Source: Bradyrhizobium sp. 4
Lineage (GTDB): Bacteria; Pseudomonadota; Alphaproteobacteria; Rhizobiales; Xanthobacteraceae
Assembly (NCBI RefSeq): GCF_023100905.1
Contig: NZ_CP064686.1
Span: 1,736,001 to 1,800,000, forward strand
Length of the DNA: 64,000 nt
Direction of reading: 5' to 3'
The notes below the pieces were generated by a model that saw nothing but the letters and a program-made list of their open reading frames with translations, ran no database searches and had not been told where the DNA came from. Below, in pieces: positions 52,755-62,327 of this stretch (positions are counted from its first letter, which is position 1; each line of letters opens with the position of its first letter). A program made the position numbers and the translations under genes.

Positions 52755-54983
52755 CTAGGAATGTTCGACGTAGTAGCTGTTGCGGTGCTTACCCTTATAC
52801 GCCTCGATGCGCCCAAGCATCTTCGGGTTGGCGCGATTGAGGACGGCACCCAGCAGCTTCTTCTGAAGGATCTCCGATCCCGAGATTGATTCCTGAAGCG
52901 CAGCTCGCGTGGTTGCTCCCCATTCGATCACATAGACCATTGCATCGATGAGGGGGCTGAACGCCTTGGAGTCCGCCACCGGCATCACCGGGGCAAGGTC
53001 GATAATGATATATTCGTAGTGTTCCCGTAGCATCGCGAGCAGGTCGGCCATTGGCCTCGACGCGATGACGTCGGCCGAATTGACCATGCGCGAAGCAACG
53101 ATGGAGGGCAGGAAATCGAGACCGGTCTCCTTGCTTCGTTGCACGTGATAGCTGAAGCCCGTGGGATCACTGAGGGCCTCGACCAGTCCGCTGTTGGCGT
53201 TAGGTGCGAGGTCCCGCGTGAGTGAGCGCGTATGCAAGTCGCCGTCGATGAGGATGGTGCGGTGACCTGTCATGGCGATCAATTGAGCGAAATTGGCCGC
53301 GACCGTCGTTTTTCCTTCCTTTGGCAGCGACGATACAATGCCAATGACCTTGATCTCTCGGGTCATACGCGCAACGTCGATCGAAACCTTGATGTTGCGC
53401 AACGTCTCCGCAAACCGCGAGAATGGATGATCAACAACGTAGCGGGATAGCCCCGCTTCGTCGGCTTTCGCGGATGCCGAAAGCAACCCACGTGTTGTCG
53501 GCGGGCGAATATCTGGCAGGACACCAAGGCACTTCACGCCGAGTTCGTCCTCGACCTCTCCGGGAGTCCGCAAGACGTCGTTGAGTAGCTCGCGCGCAAA
53601 GGCGGCGCCGAAGCCGAGACAGAGGCCGCCTACCAGGCCCCCCACCAGGGCCAAAACCGTCCGCGGCGAACTTTTGCGATCAGGCTTGGTCGCGGTGCTG
53701 ATCAGGCGGGCCTCGCTGATCGGGAAGCTCTGGTTCTGCGTGGCGCTTTGCAGCTTCTCCAGGAAGTTGTTGTAGAGATTGCGATAGGTGTCGGCGGCGC
53801 TTTCGAGATCGCGGAGCTTGACTTCCGCCTGGCCGGTGTGACCCGCTTGGGCGACCAGCTCTTTCACGTTCTTGTCGAGAGATGCCTCTCGACTTTTTGC
53901 GATCTCGTAGTCACTGCGATAAGCGTCGCCAATCCGATGAAGCTCATCGGCGATATTCTTGCGCAGCTCCTCCATCTTGTTGGCCAAATTGACCGCCGCA
54001 AGATGAGTCTTGCCGTAACGCCTTGACCAATCGGCATATTGGGCCTGCAAATCGAGGTACTGGGCGCGCAGGCGCGTAATAACCGAGTTGTTAAGGGCGT
54101 CCGTCACGGTCGGCTGGGCGAGATCCTGGTCGGAAATCGCTTCGATCCGATCGAGGCGCGCCTTGGCTTCGGCCGTGGCCGCCCGCGCCTGAACCAGCTG
54201 TGTATTCAAGTCCGACAGTTGCTGCTCGGACATGAGGCCGCGGCTGGTTCCGACGATATTGTGCTCCGCCTTGAAGGTTTGCACCGCGCGGTCGCTCGCC
54301 GTCGCCTGCTCGCTGAGCTCGACACTCCGCTGCTGGAGCCATTCGGTCGCCCGTTTCGTGGACTGGTATTTTGCTTCCAGTGCACCCACGATGTAGGCAT
54401 CGGCGATCGCATTTACGATCTTGACTGCCTTGTCCGGGCTGTGTGCGCGATAACTGAGCGACAAGACATATGTGGTCAGGACGCGCTCGACTCTGAGACT
54501 CTTTTGAATCGATTCGACCACGGCATGTTCAATCCGCTCCTGGGTGGGCGGTTCGCCGGATCCGAACACCGACATGATCTTGCCGGTGACGACGGCGAGA
54601 AGTCCTGGATTGGATCCGTTGAATTCGGGATCCTCGGTGAGCCGCAGGCGGCGAACGATTGAAAGGATAAGGTCGTCAGAATTGATGACTTCGACCTGGC
54701 TGTCGACATAGCCGGTGTCGATCAGAGCGCTGTTGGTCCCGCTGTCCTTGTCCAGAACCTGGGTTTGCCGGGTGTCCATCATGATACGGGCGTTTGCCGT
54801 ATACATCGGCTTTGCCAGAACCAGATAGACGATCACCAGAGCCAGCGAGGCGCCGACTGCCGCAGCGATCAGCGGCCATTGCCGACGAAGGACGTCGGTC
54901 ACACGGTCAAAACTGAGGACCGCGCCGCCAAACTCGATGCCGAATCGGTGTCCCGATTGGAAGTGTTCTCTAGGCTGATACAT
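52755..54983 (-). CDS. Polysaccharide co-polymerase with tyrosine autokinase domain (Wzc/ExoP type)
   Basis: 742 residues. It has a Wzz domain with two membrane helices (WPLIAAAVGASLALVIVYLV, about 37-56, and LALVGGLVGGLCLGFGAAFA, about 440-460) and a long coiled periplasmic region between them. A cytoplasmic BY-kinase domain carries Walker A VSSLPKEGKTT (about 550), Walker A-prime TILIDGDLH (575) and Walker B YIIIDLAPV (660). The C-terminus has only a small tyrosine cluster (NSYYVEH). It sets chain length and couples polymerisation to export. The gene for a secreted protein lies 30 bases upstream in the same unit. No outer-membrane Wza-like gene is in the window. Confidence 0.93.
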   Translation of the reverse strand: MYQPREHFQSGHRFGIEFGGAVLSFDRVTDVLRRQWPLIAAAVGASLALVIVYLVLAKPMYTANARIMMDTRQTQVLDKDSGTNSALIDTGYVDSQVEVINSDDLILSIVRRLRLTEDPEFNGSNPGLLAVVTGKIMSVFGSGEPPTQERIEHAVVESIQKSLRVERVLTTYVLSLSYRAHSPDKAVKIVNAIADAYIVGALEAKYQSTKRATEWLQQRSVELSEQATASDRAVQTFKAEHNIVGTSRGLMSEQQLSDLNTQLVQARAATAEAKARLDRIEAISDQDLAQPTVTDALNNSVITRLRAQYLDLQAQYADWSRRYGKTHLAAVNLANKMEELRKNIADELHRIGDAYRSDYEIAKSREASLDKNVKELVAQAGHTGQAEVKLRDLESAADTYRNLYNNFLEKLQSATQNQSFPISEARLISTATKPDRKSSPRTVLALVGGLVGGLCLGFGAAFARELLNDVLRTPGEVEDELGVKCLGVLPDIRPPTTRGLLSASAKADEAGLSRYVVDHPFSRFAETLRNIKVSIDVARMTREIKVIGIVSSLPKEGKTTVAANFAQLIAMTGHRTILIDGDLHTRSLTRDLAPNANSGLVEALSDPTGFSYHVQRSKETGLDFLPSIVASRMVNSADVIASRPMADLLAMLREHYEYIIIDLAPVMPVADSKAFSPLIDAMVYVIEWGATTRAALQESISGSEILQKKLLGAVLNRANPKMLGRIEAYKGKHRNSYYVEHS

Positions 54984-55013
54984 CTGAAAATCGCTGCCTT
55001 AATGGTCAAGGAA

Positions 55014-55574
55014 TCAATTCGGAAGGGGGACCGGTTTGAACGGGTTGGCCAGTTTGGTCTTCCATTCGCCTTCCAAGAGCGCTCCGCCCCGAGACTGCGT
55101 TGGCTTGTTGTCTCTCGGCTGCAACTGGGCGCTGGAGCCATCTTCTCCCTCCGCGGAATAGCCTGCTTGCACGGCGAGGTCGCCGACCCGTTGCGTGAAA
55201 TCCCTGATCTTACGCGCAGCGTCCGGTTTCGTCGACGTACACAGCGCTTCTGCGAGCCGCAGCGCTGCGCCGATGGTCGAGCGGTCGGGGGAAGCCGATT
55301 CGGAGATGAGCGTCTGCACCGACGGCAACACCGATGGATTGGTCGCGATATATGAGGAGAGGCGAGACCTCAGCTTCTCTTTGTCGTTGCGTAGCCGTTC
55401 CAGAAGCGAAGACGGCGCCTTCACGAAGGCGTCGAGTTCGGTTTGTGAGGCGCGGTCTGAGAATCCGACGCATTGAGCGCGGGTCGGACCAACGCCCGAT
55501 GCGATCAGAGCAGATACCATCAAGATGATGGATAGCCATGTCGGCTTCGCACGACGCGTCACTTCGCAGCTCAT
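55014..55574 (-). CDS. Secreted protein upstream of the co-polymerase
   Basis: 186 residues from an ATG with AAGGGA upstream. Signal peptide WLSIILMVSALIASGVGPTRA. The mature protein is mainly helical (ASQTELDAFVKAPSSLLERL, VLPSVQTLISESASP, TIGAALRLAEALC) with two cysteines far apart. It is first in a two-gene minus-strand unit with the Wzc-type gene and is divergent from the acyltransferase operon. Such companions may bind peptidoglycan or the assembly complex, which is inference. Confidence 0.72.
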   Translation of the reverse strand: MSCEVTRRAKPTWLSIILMVSALIASGVGPTRAQCVGFSDRASQTELDAFVKAPSSLLERLRNDKEKLRSRLSSYIATNPSVLPSVQTLISESASPDRSTIGAALRLAEALCTSTKPDAARKIRDFTQRVGDLAVQAGYSAEGEDGSSAQLQPRDNKPTQSRGGALLEGEWKTKLANPFKPVPLPN

Positions 55575-56083
55575 CCGTGTCCCTTCGTCGTTGCTGCAAA
55601 ACCAGTACACACGAAGAATGGCAGTCAACTGTGTCAATTTTTGTGCGACGCAAAAGCGGGTTTCATTCGGTCGCGCGTGCCATCGATTGCCAAACAGTGC
55701 CTTACCTCTCGTCGGTTGTGCAACTACGATTTGCAATGCTCGCGAGATCGGCACAATGCCGCCTGCGAATTTTGCAGTTTGAAGATTTATGAGGCGATCA
55801 AAATAATCTCGTCGCGAAATTGACACACGGAAATTGTTCCAGCGACAGCAGCGCGCGGATGAAGAAACATCTTCCATAAAGGCCAAATCGCAACACCGCC
55901 GGATTTCGCGCATACTTTGCTCGCAAAGGCTCGCGACCATTCGCCGTGGGACTCAGTTCGTTCGTCGCGATGCTTCTCGATCAGCAAAAATGGCGCAAAG
56001 TTGTCGCGCGCATGTTCGAATGACAGAGAGCGATGAATTTATCGCCGGTCGTCATGCGTGACGCGAATCCTCAATCGTGACGA
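55575..56083. promoter_or_regulatory. Divergent regulatory region of the second polysaccharide locus
   Basis: 509 bases separating the minus-strand secreted-protein/Wzc unit from the plus-strand acyltransferase operon. A perfect 14-bp dyad CTTTGC-TC-GCAAAG lies at 55915-55928. CGCAAA recurs at 55649, 55922 and 55994, and a CGTCA-TGCG-TGACG dyad is found near 56049-56062. The same CGCAAA element appears in the gap before the sugar transferase at 50461, hinting at shared control. Confidence 0.45.
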
Positions 56084-57355
56084 TTGAAAGCACGCAAAGA
56101 CCTGATACAGACTGCTGCGGTGCAACAGCTACGGAATGTCGATGTGACGGAGTTGGTTCATCGTGAGAAAGCGCATGTCCTGCCGCTCGACAGCATCCGG
56201 GGTATCGCCGCGACATCTGTGGTGATCCACCATCTCCTGCTGATGCCGACCTTTCTCGCGGCATTCCCACACAATGCATGGATCAACTGCTCGTTCTTCA
56301 GAAGCGCGTGGCTATTGGTCGACTTGTTCTTCGTCCTCAGTGGCATCGTGATGTCGTTGAGCTATGTCGAGGGCGACTTCGGGCGCTTCTCGTTGCGCGA
56401 ATTCATGGTGCGGCGTCTGGCGCGGGTCTATCCGCTTCACATCGTCATGCTGATCGCAAACCTGCTGTTCCGCCTCCTGCGTATCGGCTTGGTCGCCGCA
56501 GGCGTCGTGGTTGCCGCGCCAGCCGCTTTCGAGGTGAACAATGCCTATTCCTTCCTGCTCAACGTCTTTCTCCTGCATTCGATGGGGCTGATTGACTATC
56601 TCAGCTGGAACGCTCCGAGCTGGAGCATAAGTGTCGAATTCTACACCTATCTGGTGTTCGGCTTGATCGTCCTGCTGGCCCAGCGCATGCGTTCGCTGTC
56701 GTGGTTCTACGCCGTCTCCGGGCTGGTCGCGGTCGCAAGTCTGGTCATCATCATCTTCGTGCTCGACAAGAGGAGCCTGGGACTCCAGACCGATTTCGGC
56801 ATTCTTCGCTGTTTTGTGAGCTTCTTCCTCGGTGTCTTGACCGTCAGGATCGTTCGTCGCCTGCCAGGCAAGCCGAGCCCTGCCGTGCAGGGAGGGCTGC
56901 AGCTGATCGCCATGATTGCCAGTATCGTCCTGGTCAGCGTCGCCGAGACCAATCCGGCGGCCACCTTCCTGGCGCCACTTGTTTTCGCAGCCTTCCTCGG
57001 CAGCCTGCTGGCGTTTCCGGATGCATTGCTGGTGCCGAAGATTTTGGTGGCGCGGCCGCTGGTATGGCTGGGGCGCAGATCCTACTCCATCTATATGGTG
57101 CATGCGCTCGTGGTGCTTTTCGCGGAGTACTTCGTGCGCGCACTCGGGCCACGGCCGATCGCGGCGCTCGATTCGATCTGGGCCGGGCTGCCGGCAACGC
57201 TGAATCTCGTGATCTCCCTGGCAGCTGTGCTGGCGGTTTCGCACTTCAGCTATCTCTACGTTGAGATTCTCGGCGGCAAGCTGCTTCGGAATGTTCTTGG
57301 AAGCCGGCCCGATTTTTCGCCATCTCCCGCGCCATCGGCGCGGCTGACGAACTGA
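56084..57355 (+). CDS. Acyltransferase family 3
   Basis: 423 residues with about ten membrane helices. R-x10-H is in SIRGIAATSVVIHHLLL (first histidine pair), then LLVDLFFVLSGIVMSLSYVE and RRLARVYPLHIV. It probably acylates the exopolysaccharide or its lipid-linked unit, with acetyl-CoA as usual donor. The frame opens with TTG and no strong ribosome site. The true start may be a GTG about 20 codons in (VTELVHREKAHVLPLDS), still ahead of the domain. First of four plus-strand genes in close order. Confidence 0.86.
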   Translation: MKARKDLIQTAAVQQLRNVDVTELVHREKAHVLPLDSIRGIAATSVVIHHLLLMPTFLAAFPHNAWINCSFFRSAWLLVDLFFVLSGIVMSLSYVEGDFGRFSLREFMVRRLARVYPLHIVMLIANLLFRLLRIGLVAAGVVVAAPAAFEVNNAYSFLLNVFLLHSMGLIDYLSWNAPSWSISVEFYTYLVFGLIVLLAQRMRSLSWFYAVSGLVAVASLVIIIFVLDKRSLGLQTDFGILRCFVSFFLGVLTVRIVRRLPGKPSPAVQGGLQLIAMIASIVLVSVAETNPAATFLAPLVFAAFLGSLLAFPDALLVPKILVARPLVWLGRRSYSIYMVHALVVLFAEYFVRALGPRPIAALDSIWAGLPATLNLVISLAAVLAVSHFSYLYVEILGGKLLRNVLGSRPDFSPSPAPSARLTN

Positions 57356-57362
57356 GGCGAGC

Positions 57363-58706
57363 ATGACGGCCCTAGCGCTGCAGCGCCCGCAGATCACGCT
57401 GGTCAGCCTCAACATCGAGGCGATCGCGCTCGGGGTTTATCTGGTCCGGGATGCCTTCGGCGGCGTGATCCGCTACTACACCAGCATCTTTCATCTGGAC
57501 ACGCTCTGGTACCTGCCCGACGGCGTTGCGCTTCTGTGCCTGGTCCAGTTCTTCGTGCATTGTATTTTGCGTAACCGCAGCACCCTGGCGCTCCTGGTGT
57601 TCGCGCAGATCATGCTGTCGCTGGTGCTCGGCTACTTCATGATGGGCACTGCGACCGCCGCGATCTCGGCTTTCAAGATGATGCTGCCGGTGTTCGTCGG
57701 ATTCTGCTTCTGCGATTCGAGCCTGGGTTCCTACCGAAAGCTGCTGTCGGTCATCGCCGTGACCTTCTATCTCTCCGTCATCGGCGTGTTGTTGACGAAG
57801 TTCTACCTCATGCCCTGGGTCGGCTACAAATATGAATCCTTTGGCGCCGTACGTGAGGCGGGCCGGCTGTGGTGGGCCTATGGCGGTGACGATCAGCGCC
57901 TGATGGGCTTTGCCGCCGACAATACCATGGCCGCATTCTTCATCCTCGTGTCGTTTGCGATCACGTCGATCCGCAAGAGCACGCTCTGGTGCCTTCTGTA
58001 CGGCTCCCTGGCGGTTTACGTCATTCGTCTGACCACCAGCAAGACGACCATGATCGTTCTTGTGCTCTACCTGGTGCTGCTGGTGATCGTGCGGATGCTG
58101 CCGGAGAAGTCGCGCTTCCCCGCGATCCGCGCGATCGCGTTGTGGTCGTTCGCTGCGATCCTCGTTCCGTTCTTCATGATCGTGGTCGCATCGGGCACCG
58201 CAGCAGTGCCGCACTCGACCCTGTTCAGCATTCTCGACCGTATCAATAACAGCTGGCAGCTGCCGTTCGTCTACATGAGCCAGCTGATGCCGATCGGCCT
58301 GATAACCGGCTGCGGCGCAGGCTGCTTCAACTATCCCCAGAAGCTGTTCTCGCCGCTGGCGGCGTACTGGGTGCCGGTCGACAACTTCTACATCGGAACA
58401 TACCTGATGTTCGGGCTCCCGTTCGTCGCATTCATGGTGATGGTGTTCCGGGCAAATTTCGGAGCGACCGACGTCTACAAGTTGACACTGCTCTTTGTGG
58501 TCAACCTGTTTACGATCACGGTCCTGAACTACGGCCCCGCATCAGGACTCCTGATCATCGCCTTGAGCTTCAGCGAAGTATTCTCCCGGCGGGCGACGTC
58601 CGCGCGGGCAGCCGATACCGTTCCGATAGAATTGCCGCGGCCGATCCGCTCATTGGAGGGTTTCGGCGTCGATATGCCAGGGACGGCAGCGCGTGGGAGC
58701 AGGTGA
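57363..58706 (+). CDS. O-antigen polymerase-like membrane protein (Wzy)
   Basis: 447 residues with about 12 hydrophobic segments and a periplasmic loop of about 30 residues (YKYESFGAVREAGRLWWAYG, GDDQRLMG) before NTMAAFFILVSFAI. Wzy proteins share this layout and little sequence, so the call rests on topology and on the flippase and initiating enzyme in the locus. It begins 7 bases after the acyltransferase stop and ends 8 bases before the next acyltransferase start. Confidence 0.75.
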   Translation: MTALALQRPQITLVSLNIEAIALGVYLVRDAFGGVIRYYTSIFHLDTLWYLPDGVALLCLVQFFVHCILRNRSTLALLVFAQIMLSLVLGYFMMGTATAAISAFKMMLPVFVGFCFCDSSLGSYRKLLSVIAVTFYLSVIGVLLTKFYLMPWVGYKYESFGAVREAGRLWWAYGGDDQRLMGFAADNTMAAFFILVSFAITSIRKSTLWCLLYGSLAVYVIRLTTSKTTMIVLVLYLVLLVIVRMLPEKSRFPAIRAIALWSFAAILVPFFMIVVASGTAAVPHSTLFSILDRINNSWQLPFVYMSQLMPIGLITGCGAGCFNYPQKLFSPLAAYWVPVDNFYIGTYLMFGLPFVAFMVMVFRANFGATDVYKLTLLFVVNLFTITVLNYGPASGLLIIALSFSEVFSRRATSARAADTVPIELPRPIRSLEGFGVDMPGTAARGSR

Positions 58707-58714
58707 GATAAACG

Positions 58715-59821
58715 ATGCATAGACGGCTTGCATTCATCGATACGCTGCGCGGCCTTGCCGTGTTGTCGGTGCTGTTCCAGCACGTGTTCGAGGTGATCGT
58801 CCAGAAGCACCCCACCGGCGCGTATTATTGGGTCTTCCACGATGCGATCGGCTACTACATGAACTTCGGCCGGTTCGGAGTCGTGCTGTTCTTCTTCGTC
58901 AGCGGATTCGTCATCCCCTTCAGTTTTCCGGACAGTGCTACGCCCGTGCGCGATTTCACGATCAGCCGCTTCTTTCGGCTCTACCCGGCGTACTGGACGT
59001 CGATGCTGATCGGGCTCGTCACGATGCAGGTGCTGGAGTCCAACGCCTATCCCTTGTCGCAGGTCATCGCGAACGTGACGATGCTGCAGACGTTCGTGAA
59101 CATCCCGAACCTCTGGGTGTTCTACTGGACGTTGGCGATCGAGCTCCTGTTCTATGTCGGATGCACCATTCTTTTCGCGATGGGACTGCTGAACCGCCGG
59201 TTTACTGCAGTTGCGATTGTCATTGCTGCGGCGCTGGTCGGGACAGTCGCAGCACTCCTGGTCGAAAGCAGGACGGTGTCGTCGCTCATGGAGGTCGGGC
59301 TGAACCTTTCGGCGATGTTCCTGGGCAAGATCATCCGCGACACCGTCATCGGCGGGAAGCTGCGATGGTCGCACGTCGCCGTGTGTACGGTGTTCTATGC
59401 GATCTTCGCCATGACGCTGGCGGAGAGGAGGTTCGGCGGCGTCTATCAGGAGAACTTCTTCTACAGCTATTCGATCGGAGCGGCTTACGTCTGCGCTGCG
59501 CTCGTCTTCATCGCGTTTGCGGCGTTCGGTGAGAGGTTGGCCTGGCGCCCGATGGCGTTCGTGGGAACCATCAGCTATTCCGTCTATTTGATGTCGCCAT
59601 TCGTGATCGTCTGGATCCATCGCCTCGTCTGGCTGGGTGATGGGCCACTGGGATGGGCCGCTTTCGCCGCGCTGGTCGCGGCGCTGTCGATCCTGGTCAG
59701 CTGGTCGACTTATGCGTTCGTCGAGAAGCCCAGCATCTCGTTCGGCCAAAGGTTCCGGTCGAAGCGCAGGAGGGCGGTCGTTCTCGAGCCGGCGCTCAGC
59801 GCGCAAGGGGCAGCTGAGTGA
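58715..59821 (+). CDS. Acyltransferase family 3
   Basis: 368 residues. The R-x10-H signature is in DTLRGLAVLSVLFQHVFE, with FGVVLFFFVSGFVIPFSF and ISRFFRLYPAYW following. Ten or so membrane helices; the C-terminal SYFVEKPS-like box is present as TYAFVEKPSISFG. It shares a GTGA overlap with the next acyltransferase gene, so the pair are coupled and may add different acyl groups or act at different sugars. Confidence 0.9.
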   Translation: MHRRLAFIDTLRGLAVLSVLFQHVFEVIVQKHPTGAYYWVFHDAIGYYMNFGRFGVVLFFFVSGFVIPFSFPDSATPVRDFTISRFFRLYPAYWTSMLIGLVTMQVLESNAYPLSQVIANVTMLQTFVNIPNLWVFYWTLAIELLFYVGCTILFAMGLLNRRFTAVAIVIAAALVGTVAALLVESRTVSSLMEVGLNLSAMFLGKIIRDTVIGGKLRWSHVAVCTVFYAIFAMTLAERRFGGVYQENFFYSYSIGAAYVCAALVFIAFAAFGERLAWRPMAFVGTISYSVYLMSPFVIVWIHRLVWLGDGPLGWAAFAALVAALSILVSWSTYAFVEKPSISFGQRFRSKRRRAVVLEPALSAQGAAE

Positions 59822-60912
59822 TCGAAACAACGCGCCAGCCGAATGCCGGATACGACGGATCTTTCGTTCCCTCCGTCCAGGGACTTCGTGGCATTGCGGC
59901 TCTGAGCGTGCTGATGGATCATTTCTACGACATGCCAAAGGGAGGCGTGTACGACATTCCGGATCCCGGTTTCCTGCCGCCGCTCTGGCTCTGGCTGCAA
60001 TCGGTAATCAATGTCGGCGGCCACGGTGTCGAGCTGTTTTTCATGATCAGCGGCTTCCTGATCCCGGCCAGTCTGGTGCGGCACGGCTCGCTGCCACGGT
60101 TCTTCTTCGACCGTATCCTGCGCATCATGCCGGTGTTCGTCGTGCTGCATCTCGCGCTGTTCGTGATTGGCCCGATCGTGGGCTACAAATTCTTCCGCGG
60201 GATCGATCTGACCAGCTATCTGGCGATCTTCACGGCCAATCTGTTCTTCGTGCAGGATGCTCTCGGCTTGCCCATCGCTCAGCAGAATGCCTGGACCTTG
60301 ACTTACGAGTGGGCGTTCTACATCTGGTTCGCGCTGACATTCTCGATGGTGCGCATCGGAGGTAGAATGCTGGCGGCGCCCATGATCTTGCTGGGTGTGG
60401 CCTGCCTTCTGCATTGGCCGATCACTGCGTTCTTCTGCATCGGCATGCTTCTCAGCGCCACGGGCTGGCGCATCTCCATTCCGGGACCTCTTGGTTTGAT
60501 GGCGGGCCTGACTTGCGGGATCGCCATGTACGCGAGTCTCGTGCTGTTTCACCCGTTCGTGGGTCTTATTCCGGGCCTTTTGCTGTTTGCCATGGTGCTG
60601 GCTCCGGACTCCGGCTTCGCCAGGGTCCTCAGCACGCCGGCCCTGCAGTATGTCGGCAAGATAAGTTACAGCCTGTATCTCGTGCACCCGTTTGTCCTGT
60701 TTCCGTTGCAGGTGATCGGGCTCAAGCTCGTGGCTATCGGTGTCGACCGCTGGCTGCTGTGGGCAGCATTCATCCTGCTGGGCTCGTTGATGTCGCTGAT
60801 TGCAAGCGCGATCAGCTATGAGCTGATCGAGGTAAGGTTGAGACGCCTGTTGGATGGCGCGGTCCGCGGCTTGTTCTTTCGGTCGTTGAGCAAGATGGAA
60901 CAATCCGCCTAG
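59818..60912 (+). CDS. Acyltransferase family 3
   Basis: 364 residues, starting at a GTG within the previous stop (GTGA). R-x10-H is in LRGIAALSVLMDHFYD, then GVELFFMISGFLIPASLV and FDRILRIMPVFVVLHL; LVHPFVLFPLQVIGL lies near the end. It resembles its neighbour in layout but the sequences differ throughout, so they are old paralogues and not a recent copy. Last gene of the four-gene plus-strand run. Confidence 0.9.
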   Translation: MIETTRQPNAGYDGSFVPSVQGLRGIAALSVLMDHFYDMPKGGVYDIPDPGFLPPLWLWLQSVINVGGHGVELFFMISGFLIPASLVRHGSLPRFFFDRILRIMPVFVVLHLALFVIGPIVGYKFFRGIDLTSYLAIFTANLFFVQDALGLPIAQQNAWTLTYEWAFYIWFALTFSMVRIGGRMLAAPMILLGVACLLHWPITAFFCIGMLLSATGWRISIPGPLGLMAGLTCGIAMYASLVLFHPFVGLIPGLLLFAMVLAPDSGFARVLSTPALQYVGKISYSLYLVHPFVLFPLQVIGLKLVAIGVDRWLLWAAFILLGSLMSLIASAISYELIEVRLRRLLDGAVRGLFFRSLSKMEQSA

Positions 60913-60934
60913 AAGATTGCAATATCCGTCACGA

Positions 60935-62092
60935 TCAACTCACGGTACGGCCGGCAAGCTTGCGGTAGGATGGCAACAGGCCATCGGCGATGCGATCCCA
61001 GTTCAACGGACCGGCTGCTGTCTGCCGTGCACCATCGGTCAATGCCGCGGCAAGCGACTTCGAGGTCAGGACGCGTTCGAGCGCATCGGCCAAGGCGGCA
61101 GCATTGCCGGGCGGAACCAGAAGCCCGTTCACTCCGTCTGTCACGACGTCAGGAATGCCACCGGTGGCGCTGGCGACGACGGGACGGGAATTCCCGTAAG
61201 CAGACGCCAGCACGCCGCTCTGCGTCGCATCCTTATAGGGCAGGGCGACCACGGCCGCCGACTGAAACAATTGGCCGGTATCCTCGGGCGAGATATAGGC
61301 GTTGATCGTTTTGACCGTCGGCATCGCCTCCATGCGCGCGCCAAGCCGCGTCATCTCGGGACCGCGGCCCGCGACGATCGCTTCGTGGGCCACGCCGCGC
61401 CGGTCGAGCAGGTCGATTGCGTCGATGAAGACGTCCAACCCCTTGTAAGCCCACATCCGCCCAAAAAACAGGATTCGTGCAGATTCGGATTCGATGGCGG
61501 CGGCGCGCGTCGGGGGCACCATGAGCACGCCATGCATGCTGGAGACGATTTCTCCAGTAAAGTCCGGCGAGGCCTGGCGAAAATCTGCAATGCAGCTCTC
61601 GCCGTGCGTCGTGACGACTGATGCTGCCGCGCGCATGCGCGCGCGCCAGCCATCCTCGCGTGGAGAAGTGCCAGAACCGCCTTCCGAATGGGGAATCGCG
61701 TCATGAACGGTCAGCACCAGCGGGATTCCAAGCGGACGCAGCAACTGGATCAGCTTGGACGTATAGACTTCCGGAACTTCGTGACAATGAACCACGTCTG
61801 GACGAAACGAAATTATGTCCATGAACGAAGCCGGAATGCCGATGGCGCCGGCGCGGCGCAGGCTCAGATCGCGAATCCTCGTGTTGAAGGGTGTCGTCGC
61901 CGCGATATCGGCCAGTTCCCATTGCTGGTTCGCATCCTTGCGGTTGAGGACGAGGCGAACATCGCAATGGCGCGCCAACCCCGATGCGAGCCGGTAGGAA
62001 TATTCTGCAAAATGCGGCGCATAGATCGCCACGCGCAAGCGCCTGGAATCACGTTTGAAGGCAGTGGCGGGCGAATTCATCAAGGCATCCAT
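60935..62092 (-). CDS. Glycosyltransferase family 4, second locus
   Basis: 385 residues. [20 protein letters not shown] and [19 protein letters not shown] form the N-terminal lobe, with [15 protein letters not shown]. The donor lobe has [19 protein letters not shown] (about 219), IVAGRGPEM and [20 protein letters not shown] in place of a classic E-x7-E. The latter variant is common in rhizobial exopolysaccharide transferases. It is convergent with the acyltransferase run and divergent from the flippase gene. Confidence 0.9.
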   Translation of the reverse strand: MDALMNSPATAFKRDSRRLRVAIYAPHFAEYSYRLASGLARHCDVRLVLNRKDANQQWELADIAATTPFNTRIRDLSLRRAGAIGIPASFMDIISFRPDVVHCHEVPEVYTSKLIQLLRPLGIPLVLTVHDAIPHSEGGSGTSPREDGWRARMRAAASVVTTHGESCIADFRQASPDFTGEIVSSMHGVLMVPPTRAAAIESESARILFFGRMWAYKGLDVFIDAIDLLDRRGVAHEAIVAGRGPEMTRLGARMEAMPTVKTINAYISPEDTGQLFQSAAVVALPYKDATQSGVLASAYGNSRPVVASATGGIPDVVTDGVNGLLVPPGNAAALADALERVLTSKSLAAALTDGARQTAAGPLNWDRIADGLLPSYRKLAGRTVS

Positions 62093-62327
62093 TTTGCATC
62101 ACATCGCTGAGCCGGTTGGAGTGTAGTCCACGATTTGAACTCACTTCCACGCTAAATCGGATGATTGATGGCGCTCATCTGATTGCCATAACGTCGTCGC
62201 ACTGCTGCGCGATTGCTGCCGCCATCGGGACGCAGTGGAAAATGGCGAGGTCACGCGCGGTCATCGATTGCCTACTTGTCTAGCGGGCGATTGTGATTGG
62301 ATCTGTCGGAATTAGGTCGATTTTTTG
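62093..62327. promoter_or_regulatory. Divergent promoter region between GT4 and flippase
   Basis: 235 bases that must contain start signals for both genes. No clear dyad or consensus promoter stands out. Confidence 0.35.
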
